Of a stretch of 64,000 bases of DNA, positions 18,501 through 25,987 are shown piece by piece. Both the position numbers and the translations under genes were made by a program. This DNA comes from Halobellus litoreus. Its GTDB lineage: Archaea; Halobacteriota; Halobacteria; Halobacteriales; Haloferacaceae. Position 1 is the stretch's first letter, and the number at the start of each line of letters is the position of its first letter. The stretch spans positions 124,001 to 188,000 of the forward strand of contig NZ_JANHAW010000003.1 of assembly GCF_024464595.1 (NCBI RefSeq). Direction: 5' to 3'. Under the pieces are notes generated by a model. The model did no database searches. It was given only the letters and a program-made list of their open reading frames with translations, and was not told where the DNA came from.

Positions 18501-18958
18501 ACAGCGCGCGGTTCACCGAAATCGCCGACATCTTAGAGAACGGGTCGATCCATCTGGACGGCGGTGGCCAGTACAACCCACGCCGCGTCGCGTTCGGCGG
18601 CCCGTGGGACGTTTCGACGACGGTGTTCGTCGGCGGCGTGATGGCGGACAACCTCCGTCCGTTCCGCAAGGAGTACCGGAACGCCTACGAGTCCGAGCGC
18701 CGGGACCTCGGCGACGACGGGTTCATCAGGCACGTTCACGGCCTCGACGGGATCGACACCGGGACCGGGGACTTCTTCGGCGAATACGACGGCGGATTCG
18801 TCCACCGGGACCGGCTGTTCAACTTCAACGACGACGACGACGCACTGTTCGTCCTCGACAACGACGAGCCGACGATCGTCGATCGGCTGCTGGCGTACCA
18901 CGACATCGAACGGTTCGACAGCAAAGTCCCGATCGGCGACAAAGACGGCGACGAGTGA
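15542..18958 (+). CDS. Giant FtsZ/tubulin-like protein
   Basis: A 1138-residue protein, about three times the length of FtsZ. The N-terminal ~400 residues carry the tubulin/FtsZ nucleotide fold: an initial glycine loop (IVGIGGAGKEVV, residues 13-24) and the tubulin signature VGLGGGTGSG (GGGTGSG at 197-203), followed by a long helix and strand (VTLFGIIPKS). The remaining ~700 residues are acidic, rich in predicted helices and likely coiled coils (about 370-400, 480-660 and 840-880), with no family I can name. The FtsZ T7 catalytic loop is not obvious, so GTPase activity is not certain. It matches the large FtsZ-like family that co-occurs with vWA and GTPase genes. The stop is followed 3 bp later by the next gene. 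Confidence 0.85.
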   Translation: MDPTERFNVPDTIVGIGGAGKEVVFQMMSVRDPDDEDGDHNEWIMREVMEPGDGSEGVPNELLQAFVVETEQEQVKIDVPRCNRINDRIGEMAESYDTAVYEPEINYINVVEGADVAGHELVSESVINDFAANTNLNCWWFGGDDIDTKENYSNGVVRRRALGKGLYYASRAGPDPIHELVRAADSGTHVDIVVGLGGGTGSGIFLDLARALENDADVEVTLFGIIPKSDEDTDIKANAYAALSELEYLSLTDQNPFRNIVLLPYGPAEDDTGFDEAVVNAILAHCNTRGTNIPRKLNPDKTAGPAPYAPFTVAVPQVIRFDAPGIKKSRENFSTYATEHDSIRETELSLYEDVVSFLSDYHESVYEEYDQYGSSDGYRLREEELDDLHERIDEVESLVQLDDLARSGYDAAPDIAAELDSLRNDDILANPDFDEDDHEERKRAVVNELPDTFVEGNFGRPPGGFDRSEDEELYDLVTQALETVRERRELFKAKNMLDSGIEQDGIEAALNTRSKGTPERRKVKAELDDANRSLSVLRDRKHDYELGEALATAELADAIDAWERNYDETVSELISLQENYARIDELLTDLDNAINSAATAVRDPDSDQVRIEKLNFDEFGELNAKLSEVGLSELSSGEIQNSVLNLRKARQAWLDAENKEGVLDRIGAMFENTDPSNRYSDARREIKPDIYEVADWGPDTNDFYVQVKADPVAAVQQELENHRDTLIQNLLDSLEEYIERPTTSLSEIVDRAESGDFRAEDLDLDDADRGRIELNDVENLTALPALGADPYDFESALDSALHESDATRSQSLIHDLTEESEDDTNAVYDAFYAAYVEPFAAARENAEAKLERQRTVRDKYSALDGVLETGIKLTKLYEDRMEPDDIPESTEGSVESGPYVKMKSAQDRGALLGRPDIDEAGLWDTEQSYIRTYIRDVAELVDRQSEYLPLAHSSISHSEAANPNYNQFAIAPVYMSRMFEDPRSKGDSARFTEIADILENGSIHLDGGGQYNPRRVAFGGPWDVSTTVFVGGVMADNLRPFRKEYRNAYESERRDLGDDGFIRHVHGLDGIDTGTGDFFGEYDGGFVHRDRLFNFNDDDDALFVLDNDEPTIVDRLLAYHDIERFDSKVPIGDKDGDE

Positions 18959-18961
18959 CGG

Positions 18962-20389
18962 ATGGGGGCGCTCGCTGGCGACCGACGGCGCGACGCGGCC
19001 TTCCTCCTCGCGTCCGTCGCCGTCATCCTAGTGACCGCGTGGCCGCTATCGGGGATGGTGATCTCCGCGTGGGAAACCGAGGGAGCCGTCTACACGCTCG
19101 TTCACTCCGTGTTCCGGGCGACCGGCTGGGACATCAACCTGGTCGTGGTGGTCCCGGCCGGCGTCGTCCTCGGGTGGCTGCTGCTGTTCGGACTCGACCA
19201 GTCCAAGCGGATCCAGGCCGGCATTCTGGCCGTCGCGGCGGTGCCGTTCGCGGCGGCGCTCTGGGCCCGGGGCGTCTGGTTCGTCCCCTGGCTCTCGCTG
19301 TCCCCGTTCCTGCTTCTGGGCCTGCTGGTCGGACTCCTCTCAGGTTCGATCGACAAGATCCTCTTCGGGCTTCGGCGGCGGGAGTTCCCGCTCGCGGTCC
19401 GGGCGCTGTACGTGACTACCCTCGCCGCGCTGGTCGTGGGGTTCGTCGATCTGCAGACCACGACGAGCGTGCCGCTCACACAGACCGCGGTTCAGGCCGG
19501 ATCGATACTCGTCTTCGGCGGTCTCTTCAGCGGGTTCGTGCAGTACACCGACCGACAGGACATCCTGGTGGTGACCCCGAGCGGTCACCGGGACTCCGAG
19601 ACCGTGCTGCTCTGTGGGCTGTACGACAGCGCCAAGACGGCGTTCGATACGTACATCGTCAGCGGGGGCACCGAACTGAACGAGGCGCGCGCCCAACTGA
19701 CCCACGACGGCGACGTCGACCCGCTCTCCTCGACCGTCGAGTTCCGGTTCAAACCCTCGGGACCCCTCGACCGGTGGACCTCCGTCACCGCCGACGGGTA
19801 CGACGTCCAGACGCTGTACAGCGACGAGATCGACCGCGCCCTCGACCGACTCCGCCCGTCGTCGTCGGTTTTCGAGACGCTCCGCCGGTGGCTCTCGGCG
19901 AACCTGCCGGTCGTCGGCGGGGGCCGCGATCTCACCCGTCGCCTCGAAACCGCCGATCTCGTCCTCCTGGTCGTGCCGCTCTCGGACCCGAGTCTCAGCC
20001 GCGCGCTGGCGGGTGAGGACCTCGAAGACGCGACCGCACCGGGGTATCTCGAGACGTACTACGAACTCTGTGCGGCGGCCGGCGGCGACAGCAACGTGCT
20101 CGTCGTGGCGACCGACGCCGACCGAGCGACGGAGCGCTACGCCCGGACCCGGGACACGGAGGTCGACCTGGGCGCGGCGCGCCCGGACAACTACGGGCAG
20201 TTCCAGTTCGAACTCCGCGAGTGGCTGAACCAGGTCGTCGCCGACGACGACGCGGCGAAGCTCCCCGACGTGGGCGAACGCTCGCCGTTCCCGTGCTCTG
20301 TCGTTCCGATCAGCCGCGAGCACGCTGATTCCGAGCGTAACCAACTCGTCGCGAACGCCGACGAACTCCTCGAAGCCCTCCGGTCGTGA
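18962..20389 (+). CDS. Membrane protein with degenerate SR-beta/Arf-like G domain
   Basis: A 475-residue protein with about six membrane helices in the first 195 residues (near 12-34, 58-78, 85-104, 107-128, 145-163 and 176-194). The cytosolic part begins VVTPSGHRDSETVLLCGLYDSAKTAF. GLYDSAKT (219-226) lines up with the GLxDSGKT P-loop of the SRP-receptor beta subunit and Arf-like GTPases, but the glycine before the Lys is Ala. Later blocks ADLVLLVVPLSD and VLVVATDADRA occupy the places of G-domain strands and the NKxD/TKxD motif. Nucleotide binding may be lost or altered. It starts 3 bp after the tubulin-like stop, so co-translation is very likely and partnership with the polymer plausible. 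Confidence 0.7.
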   Translation: MGALAGDRRRDAAFLLASVAVILVTAWPLSGMVISAWETEGAVYTLVHSVFRATGWDINLVVVVPAGVVLGWLLLFGLDQSKRIQAGILAVAAVPFAAALWARGVWFVPWLSLSPFLLLGLLVGLLSGSIDKILFGLRRREFPLAVRALYVTTLAALVVGFVDLQTTTSVPLTQTAVQAGSILVFGGLFSGFVQYTDRQDILVVTPSGHRDSETVLLCGLYDSAKTAFDTYIVSGGTELNEARAQLTHDGDVDPLSSTVEFRFKPSGPLDRWTSVTADGYDVQTLYSDEIDRALDRLRPSSSVFETLRRWLSANLPVVGGGRDLTRRLETADLVLLVVPLSDPSLSRALAGEDLEDATAPGYLETYYELCAAAGGDSNVLVVATDADRATERYARTRDTEVDLGAARPDNYGQFQFELREWLNQVVADDDAAKLPDVGERSPFPCSVVPISREHADSERNQLVANADELLEALRS

Positions 20390-20404
20390 GTCCCCGGCCG
20401 CCCC

Positions 20405-22465
20405 TCACAGCATAATCTGCATATATCCGACCACGCTGACCGCCGCCAGCCCCAACGACACGCCGAGGATCCACACCCCGTCGAACCCCTGCAGGATGAT
20501 GGCTCCGATCCCGACGACGAGCGCCGCGACGGTCGCCAACATCAGCACCTTCCCGACCGCCGCCTCCGGATCGATGTCGCCGAGGATGGACTCTCCAGAG
20601 GATTCGGGGTCGATCCGTTTCGTCCGTTCGACTTGTACCCGGAGCGTGTTCGACTCCTCCGGGACCCCGTCGATCACCTGATAGGCCTTCGCGTCCACCC
20701 GGCCGCCCTCGTCGAACGTCATCACGCACGATCCGCCTTCGTCGGTCTCCCGCTTTGTGCTCTCGTTGGTGTACTGGTGTTCCGCTTCGACCCGCGCTCC
20801 CTCGACCGGGCCGTCGGTCCGGTCGTCCCGGACCGTGAACCGGACCGAGTCGCCCGAGGTGATTTCGGTCCGATTGGCGTCGAGCGACAGCGGTTCGAGA
20901 TCGCCGACGCCGACCACCGTTTCCGCGGGGACGTAGTCGGTCACGCCGTCGCGCTTCCGTGCCGTGACCGTGTGCCTATCGGCGATAGACGTGGCGACGC
21001 GGGCGCGACCCCGCTCGTCGGTCGTCCACGTCTCGCCCGCCATCTCGACTGTGGCGTTCTCGACGCGGCTGCCGCTGCTGTCCCGCACGGTGACGGTGAA
21101 CGGCTCGCCCGCCTCGACGGCTTCGACGCCGGCTTCGATCGCCAGTTCGCGTTCGGCCGGCTCGACGGTGATCCGACCCACCGCGGTCTCGTAGCGGTCG
21201 TCGTCGTCGCCGGCGCGCACCTCGACTTCGCCGCTGTCTGCGAACTTGAAGCTGACCCGACCGTCGGTCGTCGACGCCTCGTCTCCGGCGGACGTGACGA
21301 CGGTCACGTCGTCGACGGGATCGCGGCTCTCCTCGTCGACAACGGCGAACTGCACCGGGGTGTCCGTGGGGACGGTCGAGTCCTCCGCTCCGATCGACAG
21401 CGGGATGGGCTCGACGTCGACCGACACCGTCGCGTCCTCGTACTCGGTTTCGTCGGTGTCCGGAACGCTGGCCCTCGCAGTGAACGTCCCTACCGCATCC
21501 GGTTCGAACGAGACGCGGCCCGCTCCTTCGACGGGTTTCGACTCGCCGGCGAACGTGACCGTCACCGCCGGCCCGCCACCGCCCTCGACGTCGAACGTGA
21601 CCGTCTCGCCCACCCGCACCGTCGAGGCGTCGCTCGTTATGCCGAGCGATTCGGTCCGCTTTTCGACGCGCACCTGTTCGAAATCCCCCTCGCACCCGCT
21701 CTTCTCCGCGAACACGTCGTAGGTTCCCGGGGCGTCGTACTCGACCGACACCGTCCCGTCGGATCCGGTCCGGAGTTCTTCGCCGTCGGTGCTGACCGTC
21801 GCGTCTTCGACCGCGTGTCCGTCGTCGTCCGTGACGGTGAGCTCCACCGTCGTCGACGGTGCGACCGCGAACTCCGGCACCCACACGTCCAACTTTCGGG
21901 TGCGTTCCTCGATTTCGATCGTCAGCGCCGCGTCCGTGTACTCTCGCTCGTCGCTTTCCTTCTCGGCGGTGATCCTCGTCGTTCCCGACGACTCCGGCGT
22001 GAACGTCGCCGTCCCGTCCTCGTCGGTCGGTTTCGTTTCGTCGCCGAACTCGACGGTCGCGTCGCCGACGCCCTCGCCGTCCTCCTCGACCACGCGAATG
22101 GTGACGTCCTCCCCAACTGTCGGCGCCGACGAGACCACTTCGAGGGTCAGCGACACGGGTTCCGGGTCCCGAGTGCGCCCGCCGGTTTCGGGTCCCGGCG
22201 TCCCGTCGTCGGAGCCGGACGACCCCGCGTCTGGTTCCGGTTCCGGGGGGTCGCCGAACGCTTCGCCGTCGAGGATCGCCCGCTTCGCGTCCCGAATCCG
22301 ATAGAGCTTCTTCCGCACTTCGTGCTTGCGCTCGGGGGCGACTTTGTCTGGGTTGTATCTGTTCATCGCTTTCCCGGCGGCAACCTTGACCTCGATCTTC
22401 GAGGCGTCCGGGCCGATGCCCAAGCACTCGTAGGGGTCGTCGGCGTATGGATTCGGCTCACCCAT
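20405..22465 (-). CDS. J-like protein with six Ig-like domains and C-terminal membrane hairpin
   Basis: A 686-residue protein. Residues ~8-68 fit the J-domain pattern of DnaJ (DPYECLGIGPDAS, a helix, a turn, then KLYRIRDAKRAIL), but the turn is NPD (38-40) instead of HPD. About six Ig-like beta domains follow (roughly 100-610), each opening with a hydrophobic strand and xxVxxGExVxxxV, one reading FTVTVRDSSGSRVENATVE. Two closely spaced hydrophobic helices (about 636-658 and 661-684) end the protein, suggesting a tail-anchored form with the J and Ig regions in the cytosol. No signal peptide is present. The loss of the HPD His argues against normal Hsp70 stimulation; it may instead be a docking module. 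A leaderless promoter lies upstream at 22493-22505. Confidence 0.75.
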   Translation of the reverse strand: MGEPNPYADDPYECLGIGPDASKIEVKVAAGKAMNRYNPDKVAPERKHEVRKKLYRIRDAKRAILDGEAFGDPPEPEPDAGSSGSDDGTPGPETGGRTRDPEPVSLTLEVVSSAPTVGEDVTIRVVEEDGEGVGDATVEFGDETKPTDEDGTATFTPESSGTTRITAEKESDEREYTDAALTIEIEERTRKLDVWVPEFAVAPSTTVELTVTDDDGHAVEDATVSTDGEELRTGSDGTVSVEYDAPGTYDVFAEKSGCEGDFEQVRVEKRTESLGITSDASTVRVGETVTFDVEGGGGPAVTVTFAGESKPVEGAGRVSFEPDAVGTFTARASVPDTDETEYEDATVSVDVEPIPLSIGAEDSTVPTDTPVQFAVVDEESRDPVDDVTVVTSAGDEASTTDGRVSFKFADSGEVEVRAGDDDDRYETAVGRITVEPAERELAIEAGVEAVEAGEPFTVTVRDSSGSRVENATVEMAGETWTTDERGRARVATSIADRHTVTARKRDGVTDYVPAETVVGVGDLEPLSLDANRTEITSGDSVRFTVRDDRTDGPVEGARVEAEHQYTNESTKRETDEGGSCVMTFDEGGRVDAKAYQVIDGVPEESNTLRVQVERTKRIDPESSGESILGDIDPEAAVGKVLMLATVAALVVGIGAIILQGFDGVWILGVSLGLAAVSVVGYMQIML

Positions 22466-22492
22466 CTTCGATTGAAGATTGGTTCCGGTCGG

Positions 22493-22505
22493 ATATACTA
22501 ATATG
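22493..22505 (-). promoter_or_regulatory. TATA promoter for the membrane-tailed J-like gene
   Basis: On the minus strand the element reads CATATTAGTATAT. It is about 30 bases before the ATG at 22463-22465. This suggests the gene has its own leaderless transcript in addition to any read-through from 22588. Confidence 0.5.
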
Positions 22506-22587
22506 TTCAGGTACCGTCACCGTCCGGCGGAACGGTCGCTTCCCACTCCTTTCGAATCGGCGTCGCTGTCGTCTGACCGCGCCGGGT

Positions 22588-24150
22588 TCAGCCCACCTCG
22601 ATGTCGACACTGTCGACCTCGTAGTCGATTGCCGACTCCGGCTTTCGCACGGCGACCTCGTACTCGCCCGGCGACTCGAAGCGGAGCGAGGCGACGCCAC
22701 GCTCGTCCGACTCCGCGGTGTTTCCGTTCGCGCGGACCGTCGCTCCCGCCACGCGCTTCCCGAAGCTATCGCGGACGGTGAACTCTACCTCGGTCTCCGG
22801 TGGGACCTCTCTTCGCGCCGGGATCAGGGCGAGCGCAGCCGAGGCTGGCCGCACCTCGACCGTCGTCTCGTCGGTCTCCGCCGTCGGCCCGTCCGGCGGG
22901 GACTTCGTCTCGACCGCGTACTCGCCCCGTTCGTCGAACGTCAACTGGCCCCGGCCCGTCGCGTCCGTCTCCGCCCGCGACGTCTTCCCGCTCTCCCCGT
23001 GGGTGGCTTCGACCGTGATCCCCGATCCAGGATCGCCCGTACTCGCGCGGACGAGGACTTCGACCGACTCTCCGACCGCCGGCTCCGGCTCCGAGAGCTC
23101 CAGCGCGTGCCTGACGGACTCGGGTTCGACCGTGATCTCGGTCTCCGCCGGTACGTACTCGGTCAGTTCACCGTCCTTCTCGGCGGTAACCGTCCAGGCC
23201 CCCGGTTCATCGAACGTGAGCCGAGCGCGCCCCCGGGTTGTGACCGCGGTCTCGCCGCCGTCGCTTCTCACCGTCGCGTCATCGACCCGTGAGCCGGTCT
23301 CGTCGCGGACGGTGAACGGAACCGTCTCGCCCGCGCGGACGGTCGACGCTTCTGGAACGAGCGACAGTTCGAGTTCGGTTTGCGAGACGGTCACCGCCGC
23401 CGTCCCCGTGGTCGACCCCGCGGCTCCGCCCTCGGTGATCGCTTCGACTGTAACCGTGCCGGGGTCCTCGAACGAGAGCGTCGCCTCACCGCGGTCCAGC
23501 GACCGGCTGTGCCCGCGGTCGGTCTCGACGCGCCCGGCTGTCACGCGCTCGCCGGCCGAGTCTCTGACCTCGATGGAGACCGGTTCTCCGACGCGGGCTT
23601 CCGACGGGGTACAGAACACCGCGATCGACCGATCTCGCGGCCGCACCTCGACGCGTCTGGTCGTCGGCTCCGTCGGTCGATCGACCCCGTCGGCCGTCGC
23701 TCGTAGCTCCGTCGGACCGGGTTCCTCGAACGTGACGGTCGCAGAACCGTTCCGGATCGGGACGGTTCGTTCGCCGCCCACCCGTAACTGCCCCGTGGTG
23801 AGCGAGTCACCGTCGGCCGTCACCGAGACCGTGACGGACTCGCCCACCTGGGGCTCGGGCTTCGGGAGCGCGAGTTCGAGCGTCGCGGGCGAGGGTTTGG
23901 GTTTCGGGCCTGGCGGCTTTTCCAGTTCGTCCTCAGGCGGGTACGGTTCGCCGTCGGTGATCGCGTCCTCTGCGGCACGGACGCGATACAGTTTCTCCCG
24001 GGCGGCTTCTTTCTCCTCGTCGGGGTAGTGATCCGGGAGGAACTTCTTCTTCGCCTTCGCGGCGGCCACCGTCACCTCCGTCGTAGATGCGTCTCTCGAC
24101 ACGCCGAGGCACTCGTAGGGGTCGTCCGAATACGGGTCGGGGTCTGCCAT
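22588..24150 (-). CDS. J-like protein with five Ig-like domains, soluble
   Basis: A 520-residue paralogue of the protein at 20405. The N-terminal ~65 residues again follow the J-domain pattern (DPYECLGVSRDAS, then KLYRVRAAEDAI), with LPD at residues 38-40 where HPD belongs. A Pro/Lys-rich linker (about 75-90) leads to five Ig-like domains (about 92-520), for example FTVRDETGSRVDDATVRSD and FTVRDSFGKRVAGATVRAN. There is no membrane tail and no signal peptide. It lies 77 bp downstream of the Hsp70-like gene on the same strand. The J fold is inferred from pattern only; structure prediction would be a good test. Confidence 0.75.
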   Translation of the reverse strand: MADPDPYSDDPYECLGVSRDASTTEVTVAAAKAKKKFLPDHYPDEEKEAAREKLYRVRAAEDAITDGEPYPPEDELEKPPGPKPKPSPATLELALPKPEPQVGESVTVSVTADGDSLTTGQLRVGGERTVPIRNGSATVTFEEPGPTELRATADGVDRPTEPTTRRVEVRPRDRSIAVFCTPSEARVGEPVSIEVRDSAGERVTAGRVETDRGHSRSLDRGEATLSFEDPGTVTVEAITEGGAAGSTTGTAAVTVSQTELELSLVPEASTVRAGETVPFTVRDETGSRVDDATVRSDGGETAVTTRGRARLTFDEPGAWTVTAEKDGELTEYVPAETEITVEPESVRHALELSEPEPAVGESVEVLVRASTGDPGSGITVEATHGESGKTSRAETDATGRGQLTFDERGEYAVETKSPPDGPTAETDETTVEVRPASAALALIPARREVPPETEVEFTVRDSFGKRVAGATVRANGNTAESDERGVASLRFESPGEYEVAVRKPESAIDYEVDSVDIEVG

Positions 24151-24227
24151 TCTGTCAGCGTCTATTACATACCGTCCGTTGTGCTCGCTCGCCGACGCAC
24201 GTCAGAAAATCGTCCCGGACGACTTGC

Positions 24228-25805
24228 TCAGACCGACGGGAGCTGTCGACGGATCCGGGCGATCTCGTCGTCCTCGGACTCGCTGCCCTCACCTTCGCCC
24301 GCGGAGATTTCGACGCCGCCCTCGGTCGACGCCTCGTCGCCGATGGATTTGTCCCACGCTTTCGTCCGGAGCACGCCGTTCTCGTCGAGTTCGAACTCGA
24401 CGGCGATGTTCGGAACGCCGGCCTTCGCCTCGCGGATGTTGTCCAGCACGAACTCCTCGATCTTGTCGTTCTCCTCGGCGACGTCGGAGTCGCCCTGGTA
24501 CACCTCGATCCGGGCGCGCGTCTGGTTGTCGCGCGTCGTCGAGTAGTTGTCCTCGGTGTGTCGGACCGGCAGCGACTCGTTCTTCTCGATGATTCGGCTG
24601 AACGATCCGTCCGCCAGACGGATCCCGATGCTGTCCGGCGCGACGGGGAAGATTCCGCCCTCCTCGCCCGGGAGTTCGTCGGGGTCCCGTTCCTCCCCTT
24701 CGAGTCCCCGCCGCCTGGAGATGATCGCGGCCTGCTTGGCGGCACCCTGTGCGACGGCCTCGTCGGGGTTGACCTCCTTGGAGGGCTCTTGGCCGAAGAA
24801 GTCCTCGACGGCGTCCTGCACCTGCGGCATCTTCGAGGAGCCGCCGACCAAGAGCACGGTGTCGATGTCGTCTTTCTCCGTGTCGTCGAGGTCGTCGAGC
24901 AGGCCCTGACAGACCTCCAGGGTCTTGTCGACGAGGTCGCTCGTGAGGTCCTCGAACGTCTCCCGCGTGATCGTCTGTTCGAGCGTCTCGTCCTCGACGA
25001 TGAAGGGGATCCGGATCTCCGTCTCGTCGCCCGTCGAGAGCTTGTGTTTCGCTTCTTTGGCGGCCTGTTTGACGCGAATATTCGCCACGTGGTCGTCGCT
25101 GAGGTCGAAGCCGGTCTCCGCTTCGAACTCGGATTTCACGTGCTCGGCGAGGCGCTCGTCGAAGTCGTCGCCGCCGAGTTTCTGCTTGCCGTCGTTGCCC
25201 TGTACCTCGTAGAGGTCCGCCTCGTGGATGATCTCGACGATGCTGATGTCGAAGGTCCCGCCACCGAGGTCGTAGACGGCGACGGTCTCGATCGGATCGT
25301 CCCGGTCGCGAAGCCCGTAGGCGGCGCACGCGGCGCTCGGTTCGGGCAGCAGCCGAAGCACGTCGATGTCGGCGTACTTCGCCGCCGTCTCGGTCGCCCG
25401 CCGGGCCGGTTCGGGGAAGTCCGCCGGCACCGTGATGACGGCGCTGTCGGGTTCGGTTCCGAAGGAGGCTTCGGCCTTCTGGACGGCCTTTTTCAGAATC
25501 AGCCCCGAGACCATCTCGGGCGTGTACTCCTGCAGCGTGTAACTGTCGTCGTCAACGGCGAACGTGTAATCGGTCCCCATCTCCCGCTTGATAGACGTGA
25601 CCGTCACGTCGGGATCCGTCTCGAGATAGCTCACGGCCTCGTCGCCGACGATCACCTTGTCGTCACCGGGCTCGAAGGTGACGACCGACCGCATCGTTCC
25701 ATCGCCGTCGCCGTCGGCGACGTCGGGTAGTTCGCCGACCTTCTGGGCGGCGGCGCTGTTAGTCGTTCCGAGGTCGATTCCGATCGCAGTGGTCTCTGAA
25801 GACAT
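24228..25805 (-). CDS. DnaK-like Hsp70 chaperone paralogue with shortened C-terminus
   Basis: A 525-residue Hsp70 family ATPase. The nucleotide-binding domain is complete: phosphate-1 IGIDLGTTNSA (near residue 10), VITVPADFPEPAR, phosphate-2 VAVYDLGGGTFDISI and the adenosine motif TVLLVGGSSKMPQV. The usual hydrophobic linker (VLLLD in DnaK) is replaced by an EGGIFPVAPDS stretch. A beta-type substrate domain follows, but the helical lid is largely missing; typical DnaK is about 610-640 residues. The ATG at 25803-25805 is chosen because the next one upstream adds 12 residues (Trp, Phe, Pro, Cys) before MSSETTAIGIDLGTT. With adjacent J-like and GrpE-like genes it forms a dedicated chaperone set, distinct from the housekeeping DnaK expected elsewhere. 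Confidence 0.88.
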   Translation of the reverse strand: MSSETTAIGIDLGTTNSAAAQKVGELPDVADGDGDGTMRSVVTFEPGDDKVIVGDEAVSYLETDPDVTVTSIKREMGTDYTFAVDDDSYTLQEYTPEMVSGLILKKAVQKAEASFGTEPDSAVITVPADFPEPARRATETAAKYADIDVLRLLPEPSAACAAYGLRDRDDPIETVAVYDLGGGTFDISIVEIIHEADLYEVQGNDGKQKLGGDDFDERLAEHVKSEFEAETGFDLSDDHVANIRVKQAAKEAKHKLSTGDETEIRIPFIVEDETLEQTITRETFEDLTSDLVDKTLEVCQGLLDDLDDTEKDDIDTVLLVGGSSKMPQVQDAVEDFFGQEPSKEVNPDEAVAQGAAKQAAIISRRRGLEGEERDPDELPGEEGGIFPVAPDSIGIRLADGSFSRIIEKNESLPVRHTEDNYSTTRDNQTRARIEVYQGDSDVAEENDKIEEFVLDNIREAKAGVPNIAVEFELDENGVLRTKAWDKSIGDEASTEGGVEISAGEGEGSESEDDEIARIRRQLPSV

Positions 25806-25906
25806 ATGGAGTGAACAGGGGAACCATTCTCTGGCTCTCATATGAATCTAATGGACAGTTCAAATAGACGTACAGTTCGGAATCCCACAAAAAGTGGCCC
25901 CACTCG

Positions 25907-25987
25907 TACTGATTACTCTCGCTTCTTTACCGCCGAGCGCCGTCAGCGGAGGTGGCGCCCCTCAGTAAGAGACGAGAGTAATCAGTA
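25907..25987. repeat. 15-bp perfect inverted repeat between GrpE-like and Hsp70-like genes
   Basis: The arms are 25907-25921 (tactgattactctcg) and 25973-25987 (cgagagtaatcagta), perfectly complementary, with a 51-base loop whose flanks pair further but imperfectly. The right arm touches the last base of the GrpE-like stop codon. It could form a hairpin in the transcript (terminator, processing site or attenuator) or be a small mobile-element relic. Confidence 0.7.
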
